64,000 bases of DNA from assembly GCA_028583415.1 (NCBI GenBank), contig CM053275.1, positions 9,053,208 through 9,117,207 of the forward strand, written 5' to 3'. The notes under the pieces were generated by a model, which saw only the letters and a list, made by a program, of their open reading frames with translations, was not told the DNA's origin and did not search any database. Numbering within the stretch: the first letter of the stretch is position 1; every line of letters starts with the position of its first letter. This DNA is from Protea cynaroides (lineage: Eukaryota > Streptophyta > Magnoliopsida > Proteales > Proteaceae). The position numbers and the translations under genes are program-made. This document shows positions 47,761 to 60,044 of this stretch, piece after piece.

Positions 47761-47920
47761 AACCCCAAACACCCCCAAAAAAAAAAAAAAGGCAACCGAT
47801 CAACGTTAAAGACAGAGTGGCGTGCAATTCTAGTTTGATCGCATTCTCCTCAACCACAACGAGCGTAAAAATGGATATTTCCAATGGGCATGCTTGAATA
47901 GTTGGATGGTGAGTTGAAGG

Positions 47921-48254
47921 TGTTGAGAATAGTTTCACATTGCATAAGTCTAGAATCTTAGGTGTCTTATATATATGTGAGAGTCCTTCCATTTAAAAGT
48001 TCAAACTTTTGAGATGAAAATTTAACATGGTATCAGGGCTCCAAGTTCACTCATTAGAGTCATCCAAAAAGAAGGACCATAGTCACCCAAAAGTGAGATC
48101 ACATTGGCAAGTGTACTATCACCCAAAGAAGGGCAACACGTGAGGGGGAGTGTTGGAAATAGTTTTACATTGCTTAAGTCTTGAATCCCGGTGCCTTATA
48201 TATGTGAGAGCCCTTCCACTTAATAGTTTGAACTTTTGAGATGGAAACCTAACG
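47921..48254 (+). mobile_element. TRIM (terminal-repeat retrotransposon in miniature)
   Basis: A 334-bp element with LTRs of 107 bp (47921-48027) and 104 bp (48151-48254), both starting TGTTG and carrying CTTATATATGTGAGAG. The primer site TGGTATCAGGGCTCC (48028) follows the first LTR directly, and the polypurine tract GTGAGGGGGAG (48140-48150) precedes the second. The 120-bp centre has no coding capacity. Flanks GAAGG and GAAGA are consistent with a target duplication. Confidence 0.85.
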
Positions 48255-48782
48255 GAAGAAACCTCAGAATTGATCATTTTCTTTGGTTTGATAAGAAGCT
48301 TCCCCAAGTATATCGATTTGTGGTATGGTCATTTCACTCTAATCCACTTACATGCAAATGCATGCAGTTATTGATAGATAGAAGAATCATGCTATAAACT
48401 TTCGTCTCACTGTCATTAGCAACTATATGTCAATCAGTATCGATCATGGCTGATATCGATACTATCCGGATACCTAAAACCATGAAGAGCATAATCAGTA
48501 TGATTTTTTCCACATTGCTCTCTTCGCTACAAAACTGAGCCAGCAGAGGAAGCAGCAGCTCGAGCCAGCTTAGTTAAGCCATAGATCAGGTAGGTAGGCA
48601 TATGTATGAACGGTAAATGGAAGAGGCACAGGAGTGGTGAATATAATTTTCTGTTACTTTTTAATTCTCTCTCATCTTCCACTTCTCTTCAATCTTTTAT
48701 CTCTGACAACGAGGGATATTTAGTTCCGGTTTTGCTCATGGCTTTGTCTTCTACAAATGGAACTTGTTTATGTTCTCTTGCA

Positions 48783-48935
48783 GAATCATTGATCCGTGGT
48801 TTTAGCTCCCTATCTCTTGTCCAGACTCTAGAGTTTGATTGATCTCTCACGTGGGTCATCATTGATCCCTGGTTTTAGCTCCCCATCCATTGTCTAGACT
48901 CTAGATTTTGATTCATCTTTCACATGGGTCTTGTT
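48783..48935 (+). repeat. Tandem duplication of about 75 bp
   Basis: Two consecutive units, each with ATCATTGATCC, TGGTTTTAGCTCCC, CAGACTCTAGA or TAGACTCTAGA, and ending CGTGGGTC or CATGGGTC. Confidence 0.8.
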
Positions 48936-50925
48936 GGCTTCCCTAGTTTTTAGAAATTCAGAGCATGTAAACCAGTATTTAATGTCCTCCACATGCAACC
49001 CCCAACATGACTCCTTGGCTTTACCTCCAACCATGGTTTATTAATTTGTATCGGATGGGCCAATTCTTATCCGTTTTGATTGTGACCGATCTCGATCCGA
49101 TATCAATTATTTCATATTTATTATTCTTTTTTATTATCATTAGCTCTGATACTTGATACCTGGAACTAAAAACCTTGCTCCCAACCATTGAAACATCATT
49201 TGCTGCTTTCAAGTTTCAACATTTCTAGAGGAAGGAAAGTAGTACTTACTCTTGCATTCCTTAATACATAAGCTTATGGACCGAGTTTTTCTTTGAACAC
49301 CTCAAGGGCAGTTTTAGGATTTCATACAATAGCTACGGAGGAGAGATGATGACCATCGATTGGCAAGGATGAATAAATCTCTTCACTGGTAGTGAAAAGA
49401 CACGTTCTCCTAAATTTGTCATACAAGGTTCATAGATGGGATTCTATTTTTGTACTACCTAATCATTAGGGATTTCTAATTTCCACATCTCATCACAGTT
49501 CTTGAATGTTCAAAAGAAAGGTAGGTGATGTAGGGAATTGTATCCTTTCATGTTGGCCAGTCCGTGAGTTGAACATTGGATGATTGAGATGTATCGATAT
49601 GTATGTTGAATATCTCAGCCTGCCCAAGTATCAACTAAGAGATTGGGAGGCAAAAGAGGATCTTTTTCAGTATTGTAGCAATAGATTGGATTGGCATTAT
49701 TGGCACAATAAAAGAGTTCATTTCTAGTTCATAATTCATATTTTGTAGGGCCTACTGCCAATTAAATTGTTGAAGCTACTTCAATCATTGAGGGCATTTT
49801 GTCAAATTTCAAAATTCCAAGTCCAACTTCCACCCATGAAAGGCTTGCAATATAATTGGCTGAAGATATTAGCTCTTATCCAAAAACCTAGAGAAACATC
49901 AGCATATGGCAAAAAAATCAAAACTAGAAAGAAAGAAATAAAAGCAATCAATGGAATTTGAATTTTATATAACTTTACAACACGAGAAAAATAAGAAATG
50001 TTCTCTGAAACAGCAGAGTGAGAGCTATGCCATCACCTCACTCCTTTCTATTTCTCTCTTTTGAGAATCTCTCCTCTTTTTCTTCAATGCCATTACCTCA
50101 CTCTCTTTCCTCTAAAAATCTCTCTTTTCATCTTCTAACTGTTGTCGCTTGTTCCCATTAGTGGATGCATACAACAGTTTTCCATGCAATAAAAAAAAAT
50201 TCATAAAAAACTAGTACAGGCGTGATAGTTAGCAGCCCCAAAGATGGATCTCACTTTGAACCCGTGAAAAAAGATCCTCTTTAATGAGGCATCTGTGTAG
50301 TGAGATCTAATCTGCTCAAAACTTTGAGTGGGTAGAATCTTTGCTACAGGGGTGACCACACTACAGAAGATTTCAATCCTGACTTCCCAGAGACAGTTTG
50401 GACAGTTATACAGTAGAAAATACGACGGGCATGTGAGGGAGTCTTGCGCGGCCAGCTGGCCAAGCAAGTGGACTGTACAATCAGCACACCACGCGAGAGA
50501 TTGTTAAGAACAGTCTTCGTTTGGGCTTTCTGACGTGGTGGGTTGGACTCCCATATCTTCTAAAACATCTCTTCAAAGTGAAAACTGCCAAGACAAGCGT
50601 GCACAGATTTCATAAAAAGAAAAAAAAAATCAGCATCCTGTCTTTCAACACTTTTTTTTTAGGTTATGTTTAGATTTCAAAAATAAATAAATAAATTGCA
50701 TTTACCTCCCTATGTTTAGTTCCAATGACACAAATTTCCTTTGTAGTTTTAAAATTACATAAAATTCCAATCAGCTAACTTTATTAACATGGGATAATAA
50801 AATGTTTTCTTTACCATTTGTACTTTTATATACGAACAAGGAGAGAACTCCTCCAACATCATTCATGAAGACCATCAATCGAATGACTATGCAAATTTCT
50901 GCGGCTCCCCTGCTAGTCCGATGAA
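48936..50925. other. Intergenic, no gene seen
   Basis: Holds a degenerate GGTTT/ATCGG repeat at 49033-49190 and a decayed fold-back (50267-50374) related to 34645-34797. No convincing coding sequence. Confidence 0.4.
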
Positions 50926-50944
50926 GTGAATACATTTCTAGTGA

Positions 50945-51779
50945 TTTCTCTGCAATGGCGACAACACCCTGCAAGTCCGACGACCTCTATTTACCCTATC
51001 AGCACCCAATTAGTAACCGAAGAAGCCAGTATAACCCTAGAAACAATTGTTGAGCATTTTAACCAAACTAACTCAGTAACAACCAATTACAGGATCCAAC
51101 CTTCAACTAGTGGTGTTGAAAATCGTCAAGCAAAAAACTCCACCACCACCACTACCCCTCAACGATGCTAACGACACAAACGAAGCACCATTGAAGGTCT
51201 CCAATTTCCTCAAGTCTTTCCAATTCATCACCGTTGATGACGAGTCCTGCTCCGAATCAGGATTGATCACACGAGGGAAAACGTCCCGCGTCTCGCTCCT
51301 CTTCAGCTGCCGTGTCAATGGCTTTCCTTTCCCTTTGGTAATCATCTTCCACGTAGCGTCCAACGTTCGTTGGGTTCTTCGGTTTCATGACCCCGAGGGG
51401 CTTCGTCACTCTCTATGAAGACAGAGCCACCGATTTATCGATTCTTCGATTGTTATTCAATAACTTTCTAGCGGCAAAGCAAGGGGAAGCAGAGAGACCC
51501 AATGTTGTTTTCTCGTCGGAATCCGTCAGGCAAGAGACATTAGACCAAATCCCCAGTGATTTTTCAATAGAAAACAAGGTTTCTCAAAAGACTTCTACAG
51601 AATCTCTTCCAAGTCGGGCCATATCTCCATTGAGGTTTTACCGTGATCAAAAGCCAAAGATGAAGAATCTGAACCGAAATCACTTCATTTTTGCTTCTGC
51701 AAGTGATTCTCATTCTTTACCCCTGTACTTAGGTCTAAATACACAAATCTCCCCCCCTTCTACCTTAGAAATCACATGA
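50945..51779 (+). other. Unassigned, possibly once-coding stretch
   Basis: Three partly overlapping frames on the plus strand (50926-51171, 51110-51418 and 51387-51779) have a composition more protein-like than their surroundings (for example APLKVSNFLKSFQF and SLPSRAISPLRFYRDQ). An equally long frame lies on the opposite strand. No frame is continuous and I recognise no family. It may be a decayed gene or a chance GC-richer segment. Confidence 0.25.
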
Positions 51780-51918
51780 ACGTCCCTCTATCATTTCTAT
51801 CTTCCCTAATCACGTAGGTCCTATTAAAGATATCATTTCCTACAATCCTATTAGCATAATGTGAGGCTCCCACCACAATAGCATTGTGTGAAATCCTCTA
51901 TTGTGTGAAATCCTCTCC

Positions 51919-51920
<2 letters not shown>

Positions 51921-51990
<70 letters not shown>

Positions 51991-51997
51991 TTATTTA

Positions 51998-52029
<32 letters not shown>

Positions 52030-52030
52030 A
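51921..52030. repeat. (TA)n microsatellite with (TTTA)n core
   Basis: Two long TA runs flank a TTTATTTA run, about 110 bases in all. Confidence 0.95.
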
Positions 52031-52878
52031 ACATATTTTGAAGTTAAATATTTTTGGCATTTACATAAAAAATTTTACAATAGGACCTTAGTATTTTCTA
52101 AATTTATAGTAAATAGGTGCTCTCATAAAGGATTGTATTAGTATGAATGATTTCTAATAACATAATTTTTTACATGTTTATTTGCGGTAAAAGGTATATT
52201 CACGTTTCAACCCAGATGGAATTAGGCATGTCATAAAAATATAGATTGGGAAAACTTTTAGAATTCAGATTTTTTAAAAAATATTTGCAAACATATCCAT
52301 TGCTGAATACATTAGGTAGAAATGTCAACACACGGAAAGCCATATAGCCTATGTTATAGAAATTTGACATACAACTAATCCAAATTTCATCCTATCCATC
52401 CCAACAGTCAGAATTGCAAACACACATGGTACAATTATATGGGCAACAAGGAGGCTTCCCTCGGCAGACCACTGAAAGATCTTTTGCCTACTTTCATAAC
52501 ATCAGGCTTTAGTTCTAAACAGTAACAACATAACTGTGTAGAATTATATGAGGATTTACCCAGCACAAGAAAATGTAGTGGCAAATCTACAATTACTGTT
52601 AAGAAGCAGCATCAATTCACTATGAAGGACACAGCAGCAACAACCCAAACAATTCACCATCCCTTTGCACAAGGTTTTGATGGCTTCAACTTCTTGATAT
52701 TGAAAAAGAACTTCCGGATAATTCTTTGGTGATAGCAGGTAATAACTCGATCTATAGGCAAAAAGTGAACAAAGGAACATTCTCTGCCACAATAATTGGC
52801 AAATACGAAGATCAAAATCATCAACAGAAGATCACACCTGCTGGATACTTGTGCGTTTCAAAGAAGAAGACTCAAACA
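52031..52878. other. 3' side of the ESP1 gene
   Basis: No separate gene seen. Sequence adjoining 52879 should contain the 3' UTR of ESP1. Confidence 0.4.
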
Positions 52879-53552
52879 TCAGCGTAGCATCTGCTGTAGC
52901 TGAAGTACCTGATGTCTCTGCTCAGGTGGCAACAAGTTAATCTGATCTGGTGTGAGACTCATGACCTGCTGAAGCAGTGCCTTCTCCATTTCGGGTGACA
53001 ACTACACCCAAAAAAAAAAAAAACAAATTAAAGAAGACAAAATGAGGATTATTTTGGACAGGTAACCCTTGTTATACTGAGAAGAACATGCATTACCTGT
53101 GCTGAAGGACGAGGAAACTGATTGTTGTGGCCCATCTGACCAGGTAATGGAGGTGGACCTGCAGCCTGTACTGTTGCATTGTCTGGTGGACCAGTCATCC
53201 AAGAAACCCCTCTATCCATTTGCATGGAGCCCCCTGGTTGATTACCAAAATCTGATGCTAAATGTGATCCTCCGGCCTAAAAGAAACGCTATATCAAATA
53301 AGCATGAAAAGTATGTATCTCAGGCTAAGTCTATGTCAGGCATGGAATTGCATTTAGATTAATCCTTGGGAATGGAATTTAGACTCATTAAATTTCAGTA
53401 ACATACAAAACCCGACATACTTTTTCAACTTGTCTATTACAGAAAGTTTCCACTCAAGGAATGAACCCAGATCGATTTCGAAGAAACTTTTATAGTGTGT
53501 TGTTAAATTCCATCTCAAACCCTCTATGTTCTACCCTCTCTTAACAGAGGTC

Positions 53553-53638
<86 letters not shown>

Positions 53639-56600
53639 CGGAGTTTAATCAACAATCATGAGATCAAATTTATGAATTATATTGCAAGAACTTTGGGAGA
53701 AAACTGAGAATAGATTAGGAAACAGAATGAGTATTGGAAAATCAATTTCGATTTATGCAAAGAAGATTGATCATTGAGCTGTTTATTTAGACGATTGATA
53801 GAGAAGTCTAGAGAAGAAAGATTTTCACGTGGATCATTATTGGTTCAAGAGGGGGTGGGGGGAGGGGGAGTACTCAGAGAAAAGTATATTGACATGGCCA
53901 TTGTTGATTATTAAACATCAGAAAATAAAATAATAATAATAATAACAAAGTATAGTTTGACCATAAAAGTGAACCAGATACACAATGAGTTACAGCACAC
54001 AGAACTGAACAACAAAATTCCAACATTCTACCCAAACTAAGAGCAACAATGTAGGAATGCAGAGAAGAAAACTAGGGCTACAATTGGATTAGATGTAGAC
54101 AAGTTAGAAGCACAAGGAGCTGGTACCAATCTAGTTCAGGCCCCGGTAATAACTAACCTGGCACAGACCCTCACCAGGGCTGAATTAGAATCATAGAAAA
54201 ACAAGGCCCATCATTGTCCTTAATTTAGAGTAACTCCTATGAAAATCCAAATGCCAAATTACCAACTGCGTCATTGAAGAAGATGACAAGGCAAGTTACA
54301 TGGCCCGAAATAAATTTGGCAAGTAAAAGGGGCTTCTACTATTTCTGCAAATTCAAAGTCGCGAAATTATCCTACTCAAAATCACCAAAAGAGAGGGTGG
54401 AATTTGCTGCCTTATCCATTCCCCCCACCCCCTTTTCCAGATTAACTCTTTTCTTTTAGAATCTTGAAGCAGTGTTATGAAGGCCAGACTATTCAGACAG
54501 CCCACCTTTACCCTAAGATTATCTACAGTTGGATCAAAATATCCCCAGAAAACCCACCCAAAAAAATATATATATATCCCCAGAATATTTTGTTTGGATG
54601 AACAAACAAGGCAGTTGGGCTCCATTTGGACCATCAACCTTTTCGTCTGAACAATCCTATGCACAGTCGGCTTTTTAGAAACATTGCCTTAACACAGTAA
54701 AATAAAATAATGTTCACCAAAATATTTCAATCTTGTCACGTTGGATACAGCTTGTCCCTTAAAATAAATGCAATACAGCTTGTCCCTTAAAATAAAGGCA
54801 CATAAAGCATGGGCAAACTAGGCAGGCTACAATAACGGGTACACAGCACATTGGTTGAAAAGCATGAGCCTGCCTGTCCGTCCATAAAGTTTACTGAAGC
54901 GCCCATTGAATTGTACTGGCTCAGGGCCAACTCCTGGCTTCGCTGTATACCAGGACAAGCAGCTAGTGCAGCCAATCCTCGAGGTCAGGGAGGCCATGGA
55001 AACAGCCATTCAAATCAAGAACTGGAAAGGGAATACCTGATAAAGTGATTGAGGAGGTGGCTGATTCAGAAGTGGTGGCTGTCCGAATAGAAATGAAGAA
55101 CCAATGCTAGCTCGAGGTTTGGCACCTGGCTGAACAATTTAAATAGATATAATAAATTCCAGATATTTATATGTGACATCAATAATACTAATCAAAATAA
55201 TTTCCAAAAACTCCTACTAAAGTCGTACTTACATGATAAGTAGATTGTGAAAGATGAGGCTGGGGTGCACCAGAATGCTGGAAACCCAGACTCGGGCCCA
55301 TATGTGAATTAAGCTGATGTGGATAAGTAGGCATTGAAGGTGGCCTAGGTTGTTGTGGCAAAGGTGGTTGCAGTGGCATAAGTGGAATACCACTAGTCTG
55401 TAATGATTGTTGCTGCTGGCTGGACACATTAGGCAAATTAATATTATGCATTTGAGAGGATAATGAATGTGTCATGGAGGTCACTGGTGCATGTAGATGT
55501 CCCTTAGCCTGCTGCACAGTTGGTAAGGCATGTGATGGCATACTCTGGGATTGAAGTGTCACTGGTGGAACAGAACTAGATGGGATGGGTATTGCAGGTT
55601 GGTTTAGGTGTAGCTTCCTCAATTGAATTTGAGCCTGAGATGCACTTGATTGGTCCTGCTGTCCAACTGGCACAGGCAATGGCTGAGCAGCTTGAATGTT
55701 TGGCTGCTGACCTGGTTGTGCTGTTTGCTGAGGATGCGGAGAAAGTGCTTGCTGAATGTTTGGCATCTAAACAAAAAAAATGAAGTCTTGTGTGTAAACA
55801 CCCATACCAATGAAAATTCAAGACAATTTTCAAGGTAATGGCTGAAAAGAAATACCACTTGTGGAGGTTGCACCATTCCAAGCATAATTTGTGCCTGAAG
55901 AAATATGTCAATGAAAGAAAAATATAGTTCAATGAACCGTCACAAATATAATAACACACATGAACATTATGAGTTCTTCAAAACAGAAACAGATCAAGAT
56001 TATCAATTGACCACTACAATGGTTTTACCTTGATGGATTTTCTAAAACTAATGCATCAATTAAATTTATGAAATTATTTTAAGATTGTGTCCTGTGGGTA
56101 TATAAAAGAAATTTAATCATTTTTTCAGATTAATATTCACAAAAGATCATATTTGAGAAAAGTTCACAAACATCTACCGTAACAGATAAGAACAGTGCTT
56201 TTAAAGACTGTTACATGGAGAAAGTCTTGGGGGAACTAAAAAGCACAGACGGTACATAAGCTTCATGAGGATATATTTCAAAAGAATAAAAAGATTCAAA
56301 CTAAGCTACAAAGGAAGGATGTTATTCTATGACCCATGGAGAAATACACAAGGTGTCGACAGTGCAACATATAGAAAAAATCACTCCTTTGGAAATAAAT
56401 CCTTTAAACACTATATGCCAAAAAAAAAGGAGAGGAAAAGATTTAGGGAAAGGGGGAAAAATAAAAAAGGAAGAAACCTGGAAAAGGGCTCTGGTGAGAA
56501 GAGGATTCTCCACAAGTATCTGTCTAGCTTGATCCTGGTTCTGTTCAATCAGAGTCTGCATGGAAAATTCGGAAACACCAATGTTTTAAATTATGAACAA

Positions 56601-56782
56601 ATCTTTTTCATAAGGGAAAAGATCTAAGCGGATAGCAAAGAAGATAACAAGAACTGAAAATTCAAGAGGAATGCATTAAAGTTTAATACCTTCATCTGAC
56701 ACATGATGTCATATAACTGGTTCTTTGACATTCCAGCTAGATTAGAGGTGAAAGCTTCACCCCCGATTGGCTTCGCCGCCAT
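52879..56782 (-). CDS. ESP1: ESP1-like protein: CstF64 relative without RNA-recognition motif
   Basis: Seven coding exons, all phase 0: 56782-56690, 56555-56478, 55894-55856, 55766-55233, 55129-55037, 53276-53097 and 53001-52879 give 379 residues. The N-terminus (NLAGMSKNQLYDIMCQMKTL, then QARQILVENPLLTRALFQ and AQIMLGMVQPPQV) is the CstF64 hinge that binds CstF77 or symplekin. A long Gln/Pro-rich middle follows. The last 40 residues (SPEMEKALLQQVMSLTPDQI and LLPPEQRHQVLQLQQMLR) are the CstF64 C-terminal helical domain. The RRM of true CstF64 is absent, as in Arabidopsis ESP1, a nuclear 3'-end-processing factor whose mutants show enhanced RNA silencing. The ATG lies five bases after an acceptor, implying a leader intron (56788-58009) and a non-coding first exon ending at 58010. 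Long Q/P stretches make the middle less certain than the ends. Confidence 0.9.
53555..53636. repeat. (CT)n microsatellite in an ESP1 intron
   Basis: About 80 bases of uninterrupted CT, within the 1.76-kb intron 53277-55036. On the ESP1 sense strand it reads (GA)n. Confidence 0.95.
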
Positions 56783-57092
56783 GGTTCCTATACAAAGAAA
56801 GCAAGCAATAGTAAAATAAGAAAAAGGAGGGGGGACCTTAAATCAATCTCCAGCTCATTAGGCTTGTTACTGTGTGTGGAAGCCGGACATTTTAAACCCA
56901 CTTCATTACTAGAAGTTTTCAGCCAAATTCCACCCAAACGTCTGGGTGTATGTCTGGGTGTAAGCTCCTTATACATCCCACATAAATGTTGAACTAAATA
57001 TGCCATAAAGTCCAGGAAACAAATTACAAAAAATAAAATCATAAAAACTATATTGACCAATTTATATTTTAAATTCAGTGAATTTGAAATGA

Positions 57093-57405
57093 AGATGTTG
57101 AGATGGATGAGTGGTAAACTATAGAAAATAAAATAATGACTAAAAAATTAGAGCTACTTGACGCGTAGCTCCGCTACATGAGAAGTTGCGAGGCGTTTGT
57201 GGTGGCATGGACATGTGCAATGGAGGTCTTTGAATGCTCTGGTATGGAGGAGTGATTTGATTCAGATTGAAGGAGTTAAAAGAGCCAAGTACAGGCCTAA
57301 AATGAGTCTAAGAAGTGGCGAGGAAAGACGTGCATAGTTTAGGACTAGTAACAAATATGGGTTTGAATAGAACAAATTGGAGAAAAAGGATCCATGTAGC
57401 TAACC
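57093..57405 (+). mobile_element. LINE 3'-end relic in the ESP1 leader intron
   Basis: Broken frames give KMLRWMSGK, then WWHGHVQWRSLNA, VWRSDLIQIEGVKRAKYRPK and WRKRIHVANP-like pieces. This order is the C-terminal end of RTE/L1-type LINE polyproteins of plants (RLRWFGHVQRR and GRGRPKRTW motifs). It is antisense to ESP1. Too short to include the reverse transcriptase catalytic site. Confidence 0.65.
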
Positions 57406-58009
57406 CAATTTTGCTTTGCTGAGTTGAGAAACCATCACTGAATACTTTCAGTTCAATAATTAGAAAGATAAATAGATGAAGAGGAATTATTATTTTTCTT
57501 GCCCTAGAATGACTAAATATAAATTGACCTTGACAAGACAAGGGGGAAAAATAATGCAAAAAGGAATGTAAGATCAATAAGAGATAATATTCACGATAGA
57601 TATCATATTTTGGGGTAGGGCGTGAAAAGACAAGGTTTTCTGCTGAGTAAAAAGAGCAATAACAAGGATTCTATCAAACGATCAATTTAGAAAATAAAAA
57701 AAGAATTGAGTATAGGTACTCATAATTCTAATGTATGACGAAATAATGAATCTTCTTTATGTAGAGATGGGTGTTACAAAGGAAAAGCACATAAATGGAA
57801 TTATAGCTCACAATTCCTTTCATATATAGAATCAGTTTCACAGTAAGTTGTCAAAAAGAAAAATGGGAATAGAGCTAACCTATTACCTTCTAACGACGTT
57901 AAAGTGGAAATGTGAAATCAATCAAAAAAATTTATTAATTAATCCAAAAAAAAAGTAACAAGAATCATAAAAGAGTGAAAAAGCTTATTCAGCGATCAGA
58001 ATCTCATAC

Positions 58010-58180
58010 CTCTGCTGCCACCGATGCTCGAACGGCGGGATTCAAACAGACAATTCGCCGTAAATTTGCAACTACGCCCTGGTTGAGGTTACCGCCTTCT
58101 ACGCTTCTCTTGTGCGGATTGATGAGAATTGAAAAGGCCTCAACGAGAGAAGATGGCGGGAGAAACAGTACAAAGAGAGA
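58010..58180 (-). other. Non-coding first exon and promoter side of ESP1
   Basis: The donor CAGAG/GTATGA at 58010/58009 pairs with the acceptor at 56788-56789. The exon side is GC-richer than its surroundings. The transcription start is not defined; no clear TATA box was seen. Confidence 0.5.
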
Positions 58181-58624
58181 CGCGAATCGAATCCAAGCGA
58201 GTTGGGTTACAATTGTGAAAATAGGGCAAAAAGAAGAAAAAACCGGTTCGAGGGAGATAAATTATGCCGTGGGGATCTCTCACTTATTTTGGTTTTTTCA
58301 CGGTAAGGTACCACAGGTGCGACCCGGCTAGCTGTCCCAGATTTCAAAAATCTTGGGCCAGCTTAGGGGGTGTTTGATAACACTCTAAAAGTTGGATTCT
58401 GTTTTTTTAGGACATAAAAGGAGTACAAATCTGTTTGGTAACTTGGTTTAGATTTCTAGAGAATCCATGACTGAACCGGCTCCAAACTAGTTCCAGAATC
58501 CCAATTTTTAGAGCATCAAAAAGATGTTTTTCTACTTTAGAACCAAAATTCGGAGTCGAAGTTGGATGGAGTTACTCCATTTTAATTCACTCACCCACCT
58601 CAAAATCCTGATACTGTGTCAGAG

Positions 58625-58953
58625 AGGGGGTTCTTCTTCATCGAGCTCGCGTTGGGGTTCTTCACCATAGAGCTCGTTTTCTTCCATCTACTGGGTCATT
58701 CTTCCATCGTTTTGCAACTGGTGTACTGCTTCATCATCTCTGTTACTGGGGTACTGTTTCGTTGTCTCTGCTACTTTGGTCATTCATCATCGTCTCTGCT
58801 ACAAAGGTACTGCTTCATCATCTATGCTACTGGGGTTCTACTTCATCGTCTCTGCTACTAGGTGGTTCTTCATTGTCTCTATAAGGATCGACATTCTTCA
58901 TCGTCTCTGCTAATGGGTTTGGAGTCATCATCGTATCTGCTACTTGGGTACTG
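58625..58953 (+). repeat. Minisatellite-like repeat in the transposon leader
   Basis: Roughly ten degenerate units of about 29 bases, with consensus near GGTACTGCTTCATCGTCTCT then GCTACTG. The first units are the most divergent. Confidence 0.75.
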
Positions 58954-60044
58954 ACCTAGACCAACAAAAATTTCATCGATTCCATGTAAGTTTCTCAAAT
59001 CTCTCTCTCATAATCCCTCTCTCGAAATATTCCCTTCACATAAGTTTCACGATTCAGAAAAAAATGGGGTTTTTGGTTTCAATCAAAGAAACCCTAAAAA
59101 TCTCACATATTGATTAGGGTTTTTTCTAATTTATTTTATTTTGCTTCCCTTTGCCAGCTTCGTTCCATTTAACCAAGAAGAATCATACTAAGGTATGTTT
59201 CTTCTCTCAAATTCGATATCGGCTATTTATTTATTTTTTCAAATGATACATTGTTGCTGTATGTTATCGATTAGGTTTCATTTCGTGAAAAACCAGTGAC
59301 CCTTGTTCAGATTCTTCACATTTCCTTTCATTTTGTTCCATTTTTTGTCAAGTTTAATTTATGAGCCTACTAATCTCTGACCCTTTTCTATTCGATCACT
59401 CTGCTTTCTTTTTTTAACTTACATTTTGATGTAAATGAATTGCCATCTGAACTCAACAGCTGAGTATATATTTTGGTTTCTGATGCGTTCTTGAATTCTT
59501 GCATGGATAGTGGTTTGTGTGAATTGGTTTGCGGGTATTTCTGCTCATGGAAGACCTGTAGATGTTAGGGGGAAAACATTGATGTTAGTGTTAGTTCTTT
59601 GGTTTAGGGGTAAAGATGGGATTCAATCCCAAGAGTAGTGTTTGATTCCTACACTTTGCTAGTGAAACAAATGAGATTTACATTCAATACAATTTTTTTG
59701 ACACTATATGGTGCTGCTCCATGGCTACAAAGTATTTCCCATCTTTCTCTGGCAACTTGTAAGAGAGCCAGGAAGATTTATGTCATGACCGAATTTATGT
59801 ACTCCTTGATCATTTTACAATGTTTGCACCACCTATGCCCCAGTTGGGTAAAATATTATATAAGCATCCACAACTTGAAGAATATGGAAGCTATTAAACT
59901 CTCAAAAACACACATGTGCACATGCACAGCAAGAAGAGATATATACCTTATGAAATGCAAAAATTGGTGGTGTGCTCATAAGTATGGCTCTAAGACCAAG
60001 TTCAGCTACTATGAGTCTAGATTCCATGTTATTGAATCCATCGT
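58954..60044. other. Transposon interior without recognised gene
   Basis: An open frame of 138 codons (59638-60054) is Cys/His-containing but matches nothing I know and reads like chance sequence. Confidence 0.35.

Larger units (their letters stand above)
45541..47920. other. Intergenic with a duplicated segment
   Basis: No gene recognised. It contains (TA)n at 45664-45676, (CT)n at 46527-46561 and the direct repeat described separately. An open frame at 45769-46080 has no recognisable features. Confidence 0.4.

Noticed and set aside
50926..51779. Candidate new gene from three partly overlapping frames
   Set aside because: No continuous frame or splice model joins them and no family is recognised; kept only as an unassigned stretch.
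53555..53636. Repeat array suggestive of a CRISPR or satellite
   Set aside because: It is a simple (CT)n microsatellite inside a plant intron.
57975..58331. 118-codon open frame on the plus strand
   Set aside because: It lies antisense to the ESP1 leader exon and promoter and has no recognisable protein features.
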